Positions 1 through 8,968 of a stretch of DNA of 32,328 bases are shown in pieces; position 1 is the stretch's first letter, and each line of letters starts with the position of its first letter. Made by a program: the position numbers and the translations under genes. Below the pieces are notes generated by a model. That model was not told the DNA's origin. It did not search any database and worked only from the letters and a program-made list of their open reading frames with translations. Origin of the DNA: Prolixibacteraceae bacterium (lineage in GTDB: Bacteria; Bacteroidota; Bacteroidia; Bacteroidales; Prolixibacteraceae); NCBI GenBank assembly GCA_029265875.1, contig JAJUGS010000010.1, forward strand, positions 1 to 32,328, given 5' to 3'.

Positions 1-731
1 AGGCCGGCTGAAACCACAATCCAACGAAGGATTTCGGGTTTTATCCGGCCTGCCAGTTTTCCGCCAATCCAGCCACCGGTGAGGGAACCGAAAATCATGA
101 TAAACGCAATCCACCAGTCAACTTTGCCTGAAAAAGCAAAATAAATAGCGGCAGCCAGATTGATCACAAAGCCCAGTGCCTGCTTCAGAAAATTCAGCCT
201 TGTCATGTTTTCGTCGGTGACAAAACCCAGAACAGCCATCAATATCACACCCAGTCCGGCTCCAAAATAACCACCATAAACAGCCGCCATAAAAACAGCC
301 CCCATCATAAAAACCGGGTTGTGATGCTCCGAGTGTTTTTGTCCTAAACGGCTGATAACCCAGTTCTTTATTTTAACCTGGAACGCCAGCAGTGCAGTGG
401 CCAACAAAATCAGGTACGGAATCAGGCTTTTAAATGCATCTTCGCTGGTATTCAGAATTAGCAATCCTCCTGCCAATCCTCCTAAAATAGATACTGGCAG
501 TAACTTTTTGAGTCTTACCGATTGCGATTTGAAAGCATCGCGTTGTGCCCACATTCCGCCAATGGTGCCCGGAACCAATGCCACAGTGTTAGTTACATTG
601 GCAACCACCGGCGAAATGCCAATTGCCAGCAAAGCCGGGAAACTGACCAAAGTTCCGCCACCCGCCATGGCATTGATAAATCCGGCTGCCAAAGCTGCCA
701 TAAAAACCAGTATTTCGTTCAAATGCGGCAT
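1..731 (-). CDS. TauE/SafE (TSUP) family sulfite exporter-like membrane protein, partial (runs off left edge)
   Basis: Reverse-strand reading frame open from ATG at 731 to the window edge: MPHLNEILVFMAALAAGFINAMAGGGTLVSFPALLAIGISPVVANVTNTVAL...; GGGT motif and TM pattern typical of TSUP family. Not in ORF track because no stop lies within the window. Confidence 0.85.
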   Translation of the reverse strand, partial: MPHLNEILVFMAALAAGFINAMAGGGTLVSFPALLAIGISPVVANVTNTVALVPGTIGGMWAQRDAFKSQSVRLKKLLPVSILGGLAGGLLILNTSEDAFKSLIPYLILLATALLAFQVKIKNWVISRLGQKHSEHHNPVFMMGAVFMAAVYGGYFGAGLGVILMAVLGFVTDENMTRLNFLKQALGFVINLAAAIYFAFSGKVDWWIAFIMIFGSLTGGWIGGKLAGRIKPEILRWIVVSAG

Positions 732-882
732 CAGATTTTTTTCAAGATTTGCAAAGATGGAAATTGCTTGAATATCTCAATTCATAAATCCGGCTTTTTA
801 TTGAAGTTTTTAACCCGAAAAATACATAGTGATTCAATATATTTTAAATTTGACATAAGCAGAACATCTTAAAATCAGAATT

Positions 883-1893
883 ATGAAAAAAGTATTGCAA
901 TTTGCTGTCATCGTGATTGTTGCCATTGTACTGATTTATATACTTGGCCCAAAACCTCCAAAACCGGTTTTGAAAAACGATTTACCTGTAATTACGGCAT
1001 CAATTGCCGGGCTTGATAATATTGCTGCAAAAAATGATTCAGGTCTCAATATAAAACCGGATAACCAAACCCGAATTATCTGGGCAAACGACACGCTGAA
1101 ACAGCCCACAAAATATGCAGTGCTTTATCTGCATGGCTTTTCGGCATCGTGGTACGAAGGATATCCCGCCAACGTGGATTTTGCAAGGAAATTTGGGTTC
1201 AACGCCTATTTCCCACGCCTGGCCTCGCATGGAATTATTACTGATGATGCATTGATTGACATGACACCCGACCGTTTGTGGGAATCGGCCAAACAGGCGC
1301 TGATGGTTGCCCATATTCTGGGCGAAAAAGTGATAATTATGAGTACTTCAACGGGCGGAACACTGGGGTTGAAGCTGGCTGCCGAATTTCCTGATTTGGT
1401 CGATGCTTTAATATTATATTCTCCCAACATCAAAATCAATAACAGTGCTGCCTTTTTGCTGTCGAAACCCTGGGGATTGCAGATTGGCAGAAAAGTAACC
1501 GGCAGCACTCACCGTGTTACAAGCGAAAATTTTGATTCAAAAGACTGCCAGTACTGGGATTGCCGCTACCGGATGGAAGCCGTGGTTTACCTGCAACAAC
1601 TGGTGGAGGCCACCATGAATAAATCGACATTCGAAAGGGTGAAAACACCTGTTTTTCTGGCTTATTATTACAAAGACGAAACACACCAGGATGAAACTGT
1701 TCGGGTTGACGCCATGCTTGAAATGTTCGATAAGTTGGGAACAACTCCGGAAATGAAAGAAAAAATGGCGTTCCCGGATGCCGGAAACCATGTGATTGCC
1801 TGTGAACTGACTTCAAAATCGTACAGGGAAGTTTTTGACGAAACTGTAAAATTTGCTGAAAAGGTTTTGAAACTTCAGCCGGTAGCCGAATAA
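883..1893 (+). CDS. alpha/beta hydrolase (serine lipase/esterase-like), N-terminal TM/signal
   Basis: ORF 336 aa; AVLYLHGFSASWYEGYP oxyanion motif, nucleophile region IIMSTSTGGTLGLKLA, late GNHVI histidine. Confidence 0.8.
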   Translation: MKKVLQFAVIVIVAIVLIYILGPKPPKPVLKNDLPVITASIAGLDNIAAKNDSGLNIKPDNQTRIIWANDTLKQPTKYAVLYLHGFSASWYEGYPANVDFARKFGFNAYFPRLASHGIITDDALIDMTPDRLWESAKQALMVAHILGEKVIIMSTSTGGTLGLKLAAEFPDLVDALILYSPNIKINNSAAFLLSKPWGLQIGRKVTGSTHRVTSENFDSKDCQYWDCRYRMEAVVYLQQLVEATMNKSTFERVKTPVFLAYYYKDETHQDETVRVDAMLEMFDKLGTTPEMKEKMAFPDAGNHVIACELTSKSYREVFDETVKFAEKVLKLQPVAE

Positions 1894-1916
1894 TTGCTGT
1901 TTCAATATTGTTTCCG

Positions 1917-2648
1917 TTATAAAATTTTAGCTGCAGCAGCTTCATCAATAAACCAGATCAATTCACCATTTTGAGGTGTGATGTAATAGGCAGGTAATAA
2001 TTTGGCCGCTTCGTCATCGTTCATAATTTCGGCAATCCGCTGGGCTTTGCTTTCGCCAGTCACCAGAAAGTAAATCCGGTTGGCATTGTTCAACACTTTT
2101 CCGGTCAGCGTGATTCGTTTTTGTCCCGACAAAGGATGACTGGTAACTGCGCAAATCCTTTCATCTTCAAATAGTTCAATTTCATCGGGGAAGATTGATG
2201 CTGTATGGCCATCTTCGCCCAAACCCAGAATCACCAGGTCAAAAACCGGACTGTCGCCCCGAAAATTGAGGTTCGCTTTTATTTCTTCAGAATAACGGAT
2301 GGCTTCTTTTTCAGGGTCTTCTTCTCCCCTGATGCGGTGAACATTTTCTGCAGGGATCAGAATCGCAGAGAGTAAAAGATCGTTTGCTGCCTTGAAATTA
2401 CTTTGATCATTTTCCGGTGAAACACATCTTTCGTCGCCCCACCAGAAATGAACCCGTCCCCAATCTATTTCCGCCTGGTATTTTGTGGCCAGCTTTCGAA
2501 ACAACAACGACGGCGTTTTGCCCCCTGACAACAGAATATGAATTGGTTCCTGAACTGAAGCTTTGGTCAACTGGTAAATTTCTTTTGCCAGTGCTTTAAC
2601 TGTTTTTTTCGGATTCTTATAGATTTTTACTTCTGTTGTGCCTGCCAT
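1917..2648 (-). CDS. pgl: 6-phosphogluconolactonase
   Basis: HILLSGGKTPSLLFRKLA, WWGDERCVSPENDQSNFKAANDLLL, LGLGEDGHTASIFPD motifs; start assigned at MAGTTEVKIYK (2648) rather than track start 2744, which would overlap zwf. Confidence 0.92.
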   Translation of the reverse strand: MAGTTEVKIYKNPKKTVKALAKEIYQLTKASVQEPIHILLSGGKTPSLLFRKLATKYQAEIDWGRVHFWWGDERCVSPENDQSNFKAANDLLLSAILIPAENVHRIRGEEDPEKEAIRYSEEIKANLNFRGDSPVFDLVILGLGEDGHTASIFPDEIELFEDERICAVTSHPLSGQKRITLTGKVLNNANRIYFLVTGESKAQRIAEIMNDDEAAKLLPAYYITPQNGELIWFIDEAAAAKIL

Positions 2649-2689
2649 GCTTCTGGATATTATTTTTGAATTGAAAAATAGGTAAAAAA

Positions 2690-4183
2690 TTACAGTTCGC
2701 AATAAAGTCCGTCGTTGGTGAGGTTTTTGCACGGATAGCGCCAACTGGCACCGGTAATCAGTTTGTCAGCATTTTCGGGTCCCCAGGTTCCGGCCGGATA
2801 ACCATAAATCGGTATTTCAGGATTGGTTTCCCAGGCATTCAGAATGGGCTGAACAAACTGCCAGGCCTGTTCAACAGCATCGCCCCTGGCATACAAAGTG
2901 GCATCGCCCTGCATGCAATCCAGCAGCAATCTTTCGTAAGCCGATGGCACCGTAACATTGGCAAGATCGGAGTAATGAAAATCCATGTTTACGGTCTGAA
3001 CATCAAACCCGGCGCCCGGTGTTTTCATGCCAAATTTCAGTAGAATTCCCTCGTCGGGCTGAATTCTGATGATCAGCTGGTTATTTACAGGGCCGGCAGT
3101 TTTGCCAAAAAGCTGGTGTGGTACTTTTTTAAAATGAATGACCACCTCGGTTACCCGCGTTGGCATTTTTTTCCCGGTGCGGATGTAAAAAGGCACGCCT
3201 GCCCAGCGCCAATTATCGATAAAAAACTTCAGTGCCACAAATGTTTCGGTCCTCGAAAGCGGATCAACACCACTTTCCTCGCGATACCCCGGTATTTTTT
3301 CGCCTTTGATAACCGACGATGTGTATTGTCCGCGGATTACGCAGCGGTCAATCATGTTCTCGCGAAATGGCCGGAGCGACTGAAAAACCTTGACAATCTC
3401 GTTTCTGATGGCATTGGCTTCGATAATAACCGGTGGCTCCATGGCCACAAATCCCACAAGTTGCATCAGGTGGTTTTGCACCATGTCGCGCAAAGCGCCC
3501 GAGTGGTCGTAATATCCGCCACGCCCTTCCACTCCCAGGCTTTCAGCAGAGGTGATTTCCACACGGTCGATGTAATTGTGGTTCCAGAGTGGTTCAAAAA
3601 TGCCGTTAGAAAAACGGGTAACCAACATATTCTGAACCGTTTCTTTGCCCAAATAATGATCGATGCGGTAAATCTGGTCTTCATCAAAATAATTAAGCAA
3701 CTGAATGTTCAGTTCTTTGGCAGTTTCGAGGTTGGTGCCAAAAGGTTTCTCAACAATCAGTCTGCGGAAATATTTGTTGGAACGGCTTAATCCGTTTTCA
3801 TGCAGAAAGCGCGGTATTACACTGTAAAGCGAAGGAGGGGTTGAAAGATAAAAAATGTAATTTTCGGGTATTTCGAGTTTTTTTGATAGTTCGTCCAACC
3901 GGTTTTTCAGCGGAATAAAATCACCAGCCGAATCGTTTGAAACAGGTTGGTAATAAAGTTTTTGCAGAAATGTTGCAGTTTCTGCATCATCCGGCAAAAA
4001 TCCGGTTGACCGTTTTCTGAATTCGTCGTCAGACAAAACAGAACGCGATGCGCCCAGAACGGCAAATTTTTCGGGCAGCAGTTTTTGTTTGAAAAGATCA
4101 AAAATCGCCGGTATCAGTTTGCGTTTGGTGAGATCACCCGATGCACCAAAAATAATTAGAATATGATTTGCGGTCGTTTTCAT
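2690..4183 (-). CDS. zwf: glucose-6-phosphate dehydrogenase
   Basis: IIFGASGDLTKRKLIPAIFDL nucleotide-binding motif; RIDHYLGKETVQNMLVTRFSNGIFEPLWN active site motif. Confidence 0.97.
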   Translation of the reverse strand: MKTTANHILIIFGASGDLTKRKLIPAIFDLFKQKLLPEKFAVLGASRSVLSDDEFRKRSTGFLPDDAETATFLQKLYYQPVSNDSAGDFIPLKNRLDELSKKLEIPENYIFYLSTPPSLYSVIPRFLHENGLSRSNKYFRRLIVEKPFGTNLETAKELNIQLLNYFDEDQIYRIDHYLGKETVQNMLVTRFSNGIFEPLWNHNYIDRVEITSAESLGVEGRGGYYDHSGALRDMVQNHLMQLVGFVAMEPPVIIEANAIRNEIVKVFQSLRPFRENMIDRCVIRGQYTSSVIKGEKIPGYREESGVDPLSRTETFVALKFFIDNWRWAGVPFYIRTGKKMPTRVTEVVIHFKKVPHQLFGKTAGPVNNQLIIRIQPDEGILLKFGMKTPGAGFDVQTVNMDFHYSDLANVTVPSAYERLLLDCMQGDATLYARGDAVEQAWQFVQPILNAWETNPEIPIYGYPAGTWGPENADKLITGASWRYPCKNLTNDGLYCEL

Positions 4184-4827
4184 TGTTCATTTTTACCCAT
4201 TTCAACACAAAAAACAAGCATATTGTTTTTTACAGATAAAAACCAAAGATTGAAATTTTCAGTTCCGGCCTCTGAATTAAGCACTGCCTTAAATTCCCTT
4301 TCACAAGTCAGGTCAAACGGAGTAATCAGAATTTGTTTGTTGAACTGAACTCCTTTTTGCGGGCTACACTTAAAAATTGCTTCTTTGGCGCACCAGTAAA
4401 GCAATTGCAGCAATTTTGGCTGATCCGATTTTTGTATGTTTTCCATTTCTGCAGGATGAAGAAACCGTTTGGCAATGCGGTCGGTATCGCGGTTTATGGT
4501 TTCAACATCCACCCCACAGTTTAACTCCGAAATAAAAACCACAACCAGGTTGGCTGAATGTGAAATGCTGATGAATTTCCGGCTGTTCAGCAAGGTTGGT
4601 TTTCCGTCGGGTTGGTAAACAATTTCACTTTTTTCGCCGGTGATTTTTTCAGTCAGTATTCTTGTTGCAAGAAATTCAACCTGCCTTTTGGGGGCTGAAA
4701 TCATCGAAAACCGGGCTTTCCCGGCATCCGAAAGTTTTAACCTGTTTAGCAATTCAGCAGGTGTTTCGGTCATTTCCCAAATCCCTGCATTTCCGTATTC
4801 GAATTGTATTTGCTGAATAAACGGCAT
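4180..4827 (-). CDS. 4'-phosphopantetheinyl transferase superfamily protein
   Basis: ISISHSANLVVVFISELNCGVDVETINRD...WCAKEAIFKCS: conserved (F/W)SxSH, GVDxE and W-x-KEA-hyK motifs of Sfp-type PPTases. Overlaps neighbours by ATGA-type junctions. Confidence 0.87.
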   Translation of the reverse strand: MPFIQQIQFEYGNAGIWEMTETPAELLNRLKLSDAGKARFSMISAPKRQVEFLATRILTEKITGEKSEIVYQPDGKPTLLNSRKFISISHSANLVVVFISELNCGVDVETINRDTDRIAKRFLHPAEMENIQKSDQPKLLQLLYWCAKEAIFKCSPQKGVQFNKQILITPFDLTCEREFKAVLNSEAGTENFNLWFLSVKNNMLVFCVEMGKNEQ

Positions 4828-5456
4828 CAGTTCCAGCTTGTTGATTCAATCAACCTGATTACATCGGGTTCCAGAAAATCGATGACCGGTTTCAGCGAGT
4901 CGATATTCGGAACATCGCGTATGTAAAGGGCTCCGCGCAGAAAATGAGTGGTGCTGTCGGTTAAAAAAAACTGTAGCGGAGAGGCTGCATTCCCTTCAAT
5001 TTTATAAATCAGGCCATAAACTTTCTTTCCTTTATTCACAAAAACCTGTTCGGTAATGGCGTCGGCTTTAATGGAATGTTTGTAGGCGAGTGTCCTCGAT
5101 TCTTCCATTAACTCGTTGAGCAATATCTTTTTGCCTTTTTCAGCTTCATTCAAGGTAAAATAGGAAATATGAATTTCGGCTTTATTCGCAGGTACTTCAA
5201 TATTTGTCCAGAATAGTTTATCCGGATTATCCGGGTCTTGCTCAATATGCGAATAATCAGGTATTTCAAAACTGTAGGGATAGCTTTCTGTGATCCGATG
5301 GTAGCTTTTTTCAGGGAAGTCAATCCGGAAATAGGAACGTGGTTTGGGTGTGTATTTTTGTTTGCAACTGTTTGCAAAAATGAATGCCACCACGGAAAAA
5401 AAGATGACAACTGTTTTGAAGGCTCCGTATTTATTCGTCATCTGTATTTTTGTCAA
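4827..5456 (-). CDS. gldD: gliding motility lipoprotein GldD
   Basis: Lipobox FANSC; KYTPKPRSYFRIDFPEKSYHRI typical GldD N-terminus; directly downstream of gldE. Alternative start at 5441 (MTNKYG). Confidence 0.85.
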   Translation of the reverse strand: MTKIQMTNKYGAFKTVVIFFSVVAFIFANSCKQKYTPKPRSYFRIDFPEKSYHRITESYPYSFEIPDYSHIEQDPDNPDKLFWTNIEVPANKAEIHISYFTLNEAEKGKKILLNELMEESRTLAYKHSIKADAITEQVFVNKGKKVYGLIYKIEGNAASPLQFFLTDSTTHFLRGALYIRDVPNIDSLKPVIDFLEPDVIRLIESTSWN

Positions 5457-6756
5457 TTTCCACTTTTATTTTTTTGATTCGGCGCTCATCTGCCTCTTCA
5501 ATGGTAAACGTGTATTGGTTGTAAACTATTTTATCATGCAGTTGCGGAATTGCGCCTTTCAGTTCAAGAATCAATCCTGCAAGGGTTTCAGAATCTCCTT
5601 TAACATCTTCGAAATCAAGTTCATTGCTCCGGGTGGTTTTAATAAAGTCAGTCAGTAATATTTTACCATCGAACAACCAGGTTTTTTCATCAATGCGACT
5701 GAAAAAGTGGTCTTCTTCATCAAACTCGTCCACAATTTCCCCCACAATTTCTTCGAGCACATCTTCCAGTGTTACGATTCCCGAAGTACCTCCATATTCG
5801 TCGATTACAATAGCCAGATGAACTTTGTTCTTTTGAAATTCACCCAGTAACGAATTAATTTTCTTGGTTTCAGGTACATAGAATGGCGGTCTGATTAAAG
5901 TTTGCCAGTTAAACGAATTTCCTTTGTGGCTGTGAATCAGAATATCCTTGATATACAAAACTCCCTGAATGTTGTCGAAGGAGCCCGAGTAAACCGGGAT
6001 TCTTGAAAACCCGGATTCAACAATCACATTCAGCACCGTTGAAAAACTCGATTTTATATCCAGTGAAACCACGTCAACGCGGGGTTTCATGATGTCACCC
6101 ACATTTTTGTTGCCAAATTTCACAATCCCTTCCAGAATTTCTTTGTCTTCTTCCAAAACCGGGTCATCCGACATTTTTAAAGCCTGCGTAATGTCTTCCA
6201 TCGACAGGGGGGAGCGATGATTGCCGTTTGTATATCTCAGGAAATTTGGGAAACTACGAATAAAACCAGTTACCGGGCTAAACAGGAATCCGGCAAAAAT
6301 CAGAGGCCATTCTGCAATTTTCAGGATTAAATCAGGCAAAAGTCCGGCTAATAAAAGCGGTACAATTTCTCCAAAAACAAGCAGAATTCCAACAATTAAA
6401 AGAATCAATACCGATTGATGTTGAACAGACTGTTCAGAAAAAAAGGTAAAACCACCGAACAAATAAACGAGTGAAATAACAACTGATATGTTAATTATTC
6501 CTTTTAACAATATAAATGTGGATTTCAGTTTTTCCTGATTTTCAACAAGATTCAGAAAGTACCTGCTGAAACTGAATTTCCTTTTTTTCTGAAATTCTTT
6601 GTCGAGGATATGGCTGAAACTGGCTGTTTCAGAACTTCGGATAAAGACAAGCAAAAGCAATAAAATGATGACAATCACCAAAAACTGAGAAGTTTCAGGA
6701 GTGTTTAAAACTTCTGTGCCGGGTGGCAATGATGATTGTAACGTGTCCGTTTCCAA
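5431..6756 (-). CDS. gldE: gliding motility-associated protein GldE (TlyC/CBS-domain hemolysin family with CorC-HlyC C-terminus)
   Basis: DUF21-like TM domain, MKPRVDVVSLD and LAIVIDEYGGTSGIVTLEDVLEEIVGEIVDEFDEE CBS motifs; syntenic with gldD and ssb. Confidence 0.88.
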   Translation of the reverse strand: METDTLQSSLPPGTEVLNTPETSQFLVIVIILLLLLVFIRSSETASFSHILDKEFQKKRKFSFSRYFLNLVENQEKLKSTFILLKGIINISVVISLVYLFGGFTFFSEQSVQHQSVLILLIVGILLVFGEIVPLLLAGLLPDLILKIAEWPLIFAGFLFSPVTGFIRSFPNFLRYTNGNHRSPLSMEDITQALKMSDDPVLEEDKEILEGIVKFGNKNVGDIMKPRVDVVSLDIKSSFSTVLNVIVESGFSRIPVYSGSFDNIQGVLYIKDILIHSHKGNSFNWQTLIRPPFYVPETKKINSLLGEFQKNKVHLAIVIDEYGGTSGIVTLEDVLEEIVGEIVDEFDEEDHFFSRIDEKTWLFDGKILLTDFIKTTRSNELDFEDVKGDSETLAGLILELKGAIPQLHDKIVYNQYTFTIEEADERRIKKIKVEIDKNTDDE

Positions 6757-6772
6757 AATTCAGTTGAATTGG

Positions 6773-7216
6773 TTAAAAAGGAAGGTCTTCGTCGCCTTCG
6801 GGAGCTTCAATTTCGGGTGCCGGAGCAGGCTGAAATGAATCAGTCTGGTTGCTTCTGCCATTTGCAATTCCCCTGTTTTCAGCCGATTCGCGGTTGCCCA
6901 GCAACTGCATCACATCGCCATAAATTTCGGTGATGTATCTTTTATTACCGGACTGGTCGTCGTAACTGCGGGTTCTGAGTCTTCCTTCGATATACAATTG
7001 GCGGCCTTTTGTAACATATTTTTCGGCCACATCAGCCAGCCCCCGCCATAAAACGATATTGTGCCATTCGGTGGTGGTAACTTTTTCGCCATTTTTTGCG
7101 GTGTAGGTTTCAGAGGTGGCCAGTGTAAAATTGGCAACTTTCACACCTGCATCAAGATTCCTGACTTCGGGATCTTTCCCCACATTTCCAACTAAGATTA
7201 CTTTGTTAACTGACAT
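6773..7216 (-). CDS. ssb: single-stranded DNA-binding protein
   Basis: MSVNKVILVGNVGKDPEVRNLDAG OB fold N-terminus and acidic C-terminal tip DEDLPF. Confidence 0.96.
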   Translation of the reverse strand: MSVNKVILVGNVGKDPEVRNLDAGVKVANFTLATSETYTAKNGEKVTTTEWHNIVLWRGLADVAEKYVTKGRQLYIEGRLRTRSYDDQSGNKRYITEIYGDVMQLLGNRESAENRGIANGRSNQTDSFQPAPAPEIEAPEGDEDLPF

Positions 7217-7285
7217 ATCTTTATTTTTTAAAAGGATAACATCTAAAAATACAAAACAATCAGAATAAACTGAATACTAATAAAA

Positions 7286-8335
7286 TTATCTGTTGCCCGT
7301 TTTTATTACTGCCGCCTCAAGCAGGCGCGGCACTGCAAATTTAAAAATATCTTTCTTATGAATTTTTAAAAAACCATTACAGTCAGCAGGTATTTTTCCA
7401 ATTGTTAAATAAATAAAGCGGGCATAAATAATCTGGTGGGTGAGTACGTGTTTATATAATTCAGATATTGAATTGATTGTGAGGTTTTCGTTTTTTATAA
7501 AATCAAACGGGATTTCAAGAATTTTCTCATCTCTTAATTGATGATGGCTTTCTGCCAACGGAAATTGGTAAAGATTTTTCCAGATGTCATTTCCGGTTCT
7601 TTTCTGAAGTAAAACAAAATCGCTGTCTTCTATTATATAATAGTAAAAATACCGGTTGACGGTTTTTACTTTTTTCGATTTTACCGGTAATTCATTTATT
7701 GTTTCATGAATAGCAGAGTAACAGGATTTTGCCAATGGGCAAGTTGCACAATCGGGATTGGATGGTACACACTGCAGGGCTCCGAATTCCATCATGGCCT
7801 GGTTATAATTCCCGGCATTTTTTTCTGGAACCAAACTGTTTGCCAGGTCCTGAAATTCTTTTTTGCCGTTTGTAGAATCAATCGGGGTAAAAATGCCAAA
7901 ATACCGGCTGAGCACACGATAAATATTGCCGTCAATTGCTGCAACCGGTATGTCAAAGGCTATCGATGCGATTGCTGCTGCGGTGTAATTACCAATCCCG
8001 GGAAGTTTTTTAATTGCGTTGAAATCATCGGGGAAAACACCTGAAAAGTCATTTGCGATTATTTTGGCAGCCAGGTGGAGGTTGCGCGCACGTGTGTAGT
8101 ATCCGAGGCCCTGCCACATTTTCAGTACCAAATCTTCGGGAGCCAAAGCAAGATCAAATACTGTGGGGAATTGTTGCAAAAAGCGGTTGTAATAGTGAGT
8201 AGCCTGCGCCACACGGGTTTGCTGCAACATAATTTCTGAAATCCAGATATTGTATGGATCGCGGGTTTCGCGCCACGGAAGATCACGCTTGTTGATTTTA
8301 TACCAATCAGAAATTGCGCGTTTAAAAAAGTCCAT
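7286..8335 (-). CDS. mutY: A/G-specific adenine glycosylase
   Basis: RDLPWRETRDPYNIWISEIMLQQTRV; HhH-GPD LPGIGNYTAAAIASIAFD; FeS cluster CVPSNPDCATCPLAKSC. Confidence 0.97.
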   Translation of the reverse strand: MDFFKRAISDWYKINKRDLPWRETRDPYNIWISEIMLQQTRVAQATHYYNRFLQQFPTVFDLALAPEDLVLKMWQGLGYYTRARNLHLAAKIIANDFSGVFPDDFNAIKKLPGIGNYTAAAIASIAFDIPVAAIDGNIYRVLSRYFGIFTPIDSTNGKKEFQDLANSLVPEKNAGNYNQAMMEFGALQCVPSNPDCATCPLAKSCYSAIHETINELPVKSKKVKTVNRYFYYYIIEDSDFVLLQKRTGNDIWKNLYQFPLAESHHQLRDEKILEIPFDFIKNENLTINSISELYKHVLTHQIIYARFIYLTIGKIPADCNGFLKIHKKDIFKFAVPRLLEAAVIKTGNR

Positions 8336-8391
8336 ATTTGATAAGTACTTTAAAATCTTTTAGAAAAACAAAAATAAATAATTGAAAAGCT

Positions 8392-8420
8392 TTTGGGTTT
8401 TTAAATAATTTTTATTTTTG
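8392..8420 (+). promoter_or_regulatory. Bacteroidetes-type promoter (-33 TTTG, -7 TATTTTTG) for HU gene
   Basis: TTTG at 8392-8395, 17-nt spacer, TAnnTTTG match TATTTTTG at 8413-8420, 50 nt upstream of HU ATG. Confidence 0.6.
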
Positions 8421-8470
8421 CACACTCAAAATAATCGTTTAATATATTGAAAATTAAATAATTTAAAAAA

Positions 8471-8755
8471 ATGACAAAGGCAGATATCGTAAACGAAGTA
8501 GCGAAGAATACCGGAATTGAAAAGGTAACAGTACAGAAAGCAGTTGAAGCTTTTATGGAAACAGTGAAAGATTCGTTAGTTGATGGTAAGAATGTTTACC
8601 TGAGAGGTTTCGGAAGTTTTGTAGTGAAGAAAAGAGCTGAAAAAACAGCCAGGAATATTTCTAAAAACACTACAATTATTATCCCATCTCACAATATTCC
8701 TTCGTTCAAACCAGCAAAAACTTTTATCTCTGAAGTTAAAAAACAAGTAAAATAA
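8471..8755 (+). CDS. HU family DNA-binding protein (paralog 1)
   Basis: MTKADIVNEVAKNTGIEKVTVQKAVEAFMETVKDSL...GFGSF; 94 aa. Confidence 0.95.
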   Translation: MTKADIVNEVAKNTGIEKVTVQKAVEAFMETVKDSLVDGKNVYLRGFGSFVVKKRAEKTARNISKNTTIIIPSHNIPSFKPAKTFISEVKKQVK

Positions 8756-8761
8756 AAAGTT

Positions 8762-8854
8762 ATGCCAAGCGGAAAGAAGAGAAAAAGACATAAAATGGCC
8801 ACCCACAAACGCAAAAAAAGATTGCGGAAGAACAGGCACAAAAAGAAAAAATAA
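8762..8854 (+). CDS. 30-aa highly basic AURKAIP1/COX24-domain-like (mS38-like) putative ribosome-associated protein
   Basis: ATG at 8762 translated by hand: MPSGKKRKRHKMATHKRKKRLRKNRHKKKK*. Starts 6 nt after HU stop. Below the length cutoff of the supplied ORF track. Matches my recollection of short Bacteroidetes AURKAIP1/COX24-domain proteins. Confidence 0.75.
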   Translation: MPSGKKRKRHKMATHKRKKRLRKNRHKKKK

Positions 8855-8886
8855 GATTTTAACGAAATTCTTATTTATACATTTTG

Positions 8887-8920
8887 ATTAAACCTAAGGC
8901 ATTTCTGTCTTAGGTTTAAT
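8887..8920. promoter_or_regulatory. perfect 12-bp stem, 10-nt loop hairpin between the mS38-like ORF and RNase E/G gene (terminator or 5'-UTR element)
   Basis: ATTAAACCTAAG (8887-8898) / CTTAGGTTTAAT (8909-8920); no strong T tract follows. Confidence 0.6.
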
Positions 8921-8968
8921 CTGTTTAATGAATTATATTTATCATAGTTAAAGTTAAAGAAACTGGTT

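Noticed and set aside
397-872. Plus-strand ORFs 397..771 and 522..872
   Set aside because: Antisense to the TauE/SafE-like gene or overlapping its start; no protein family resemblance.
3116-3790. 224-aa plus-strand ORF opposite zwf
   Set aside because: Lies entirely antisense to the clearly recognisable G6PDH; composition is that of an antisense shadow with no recognisable domain.
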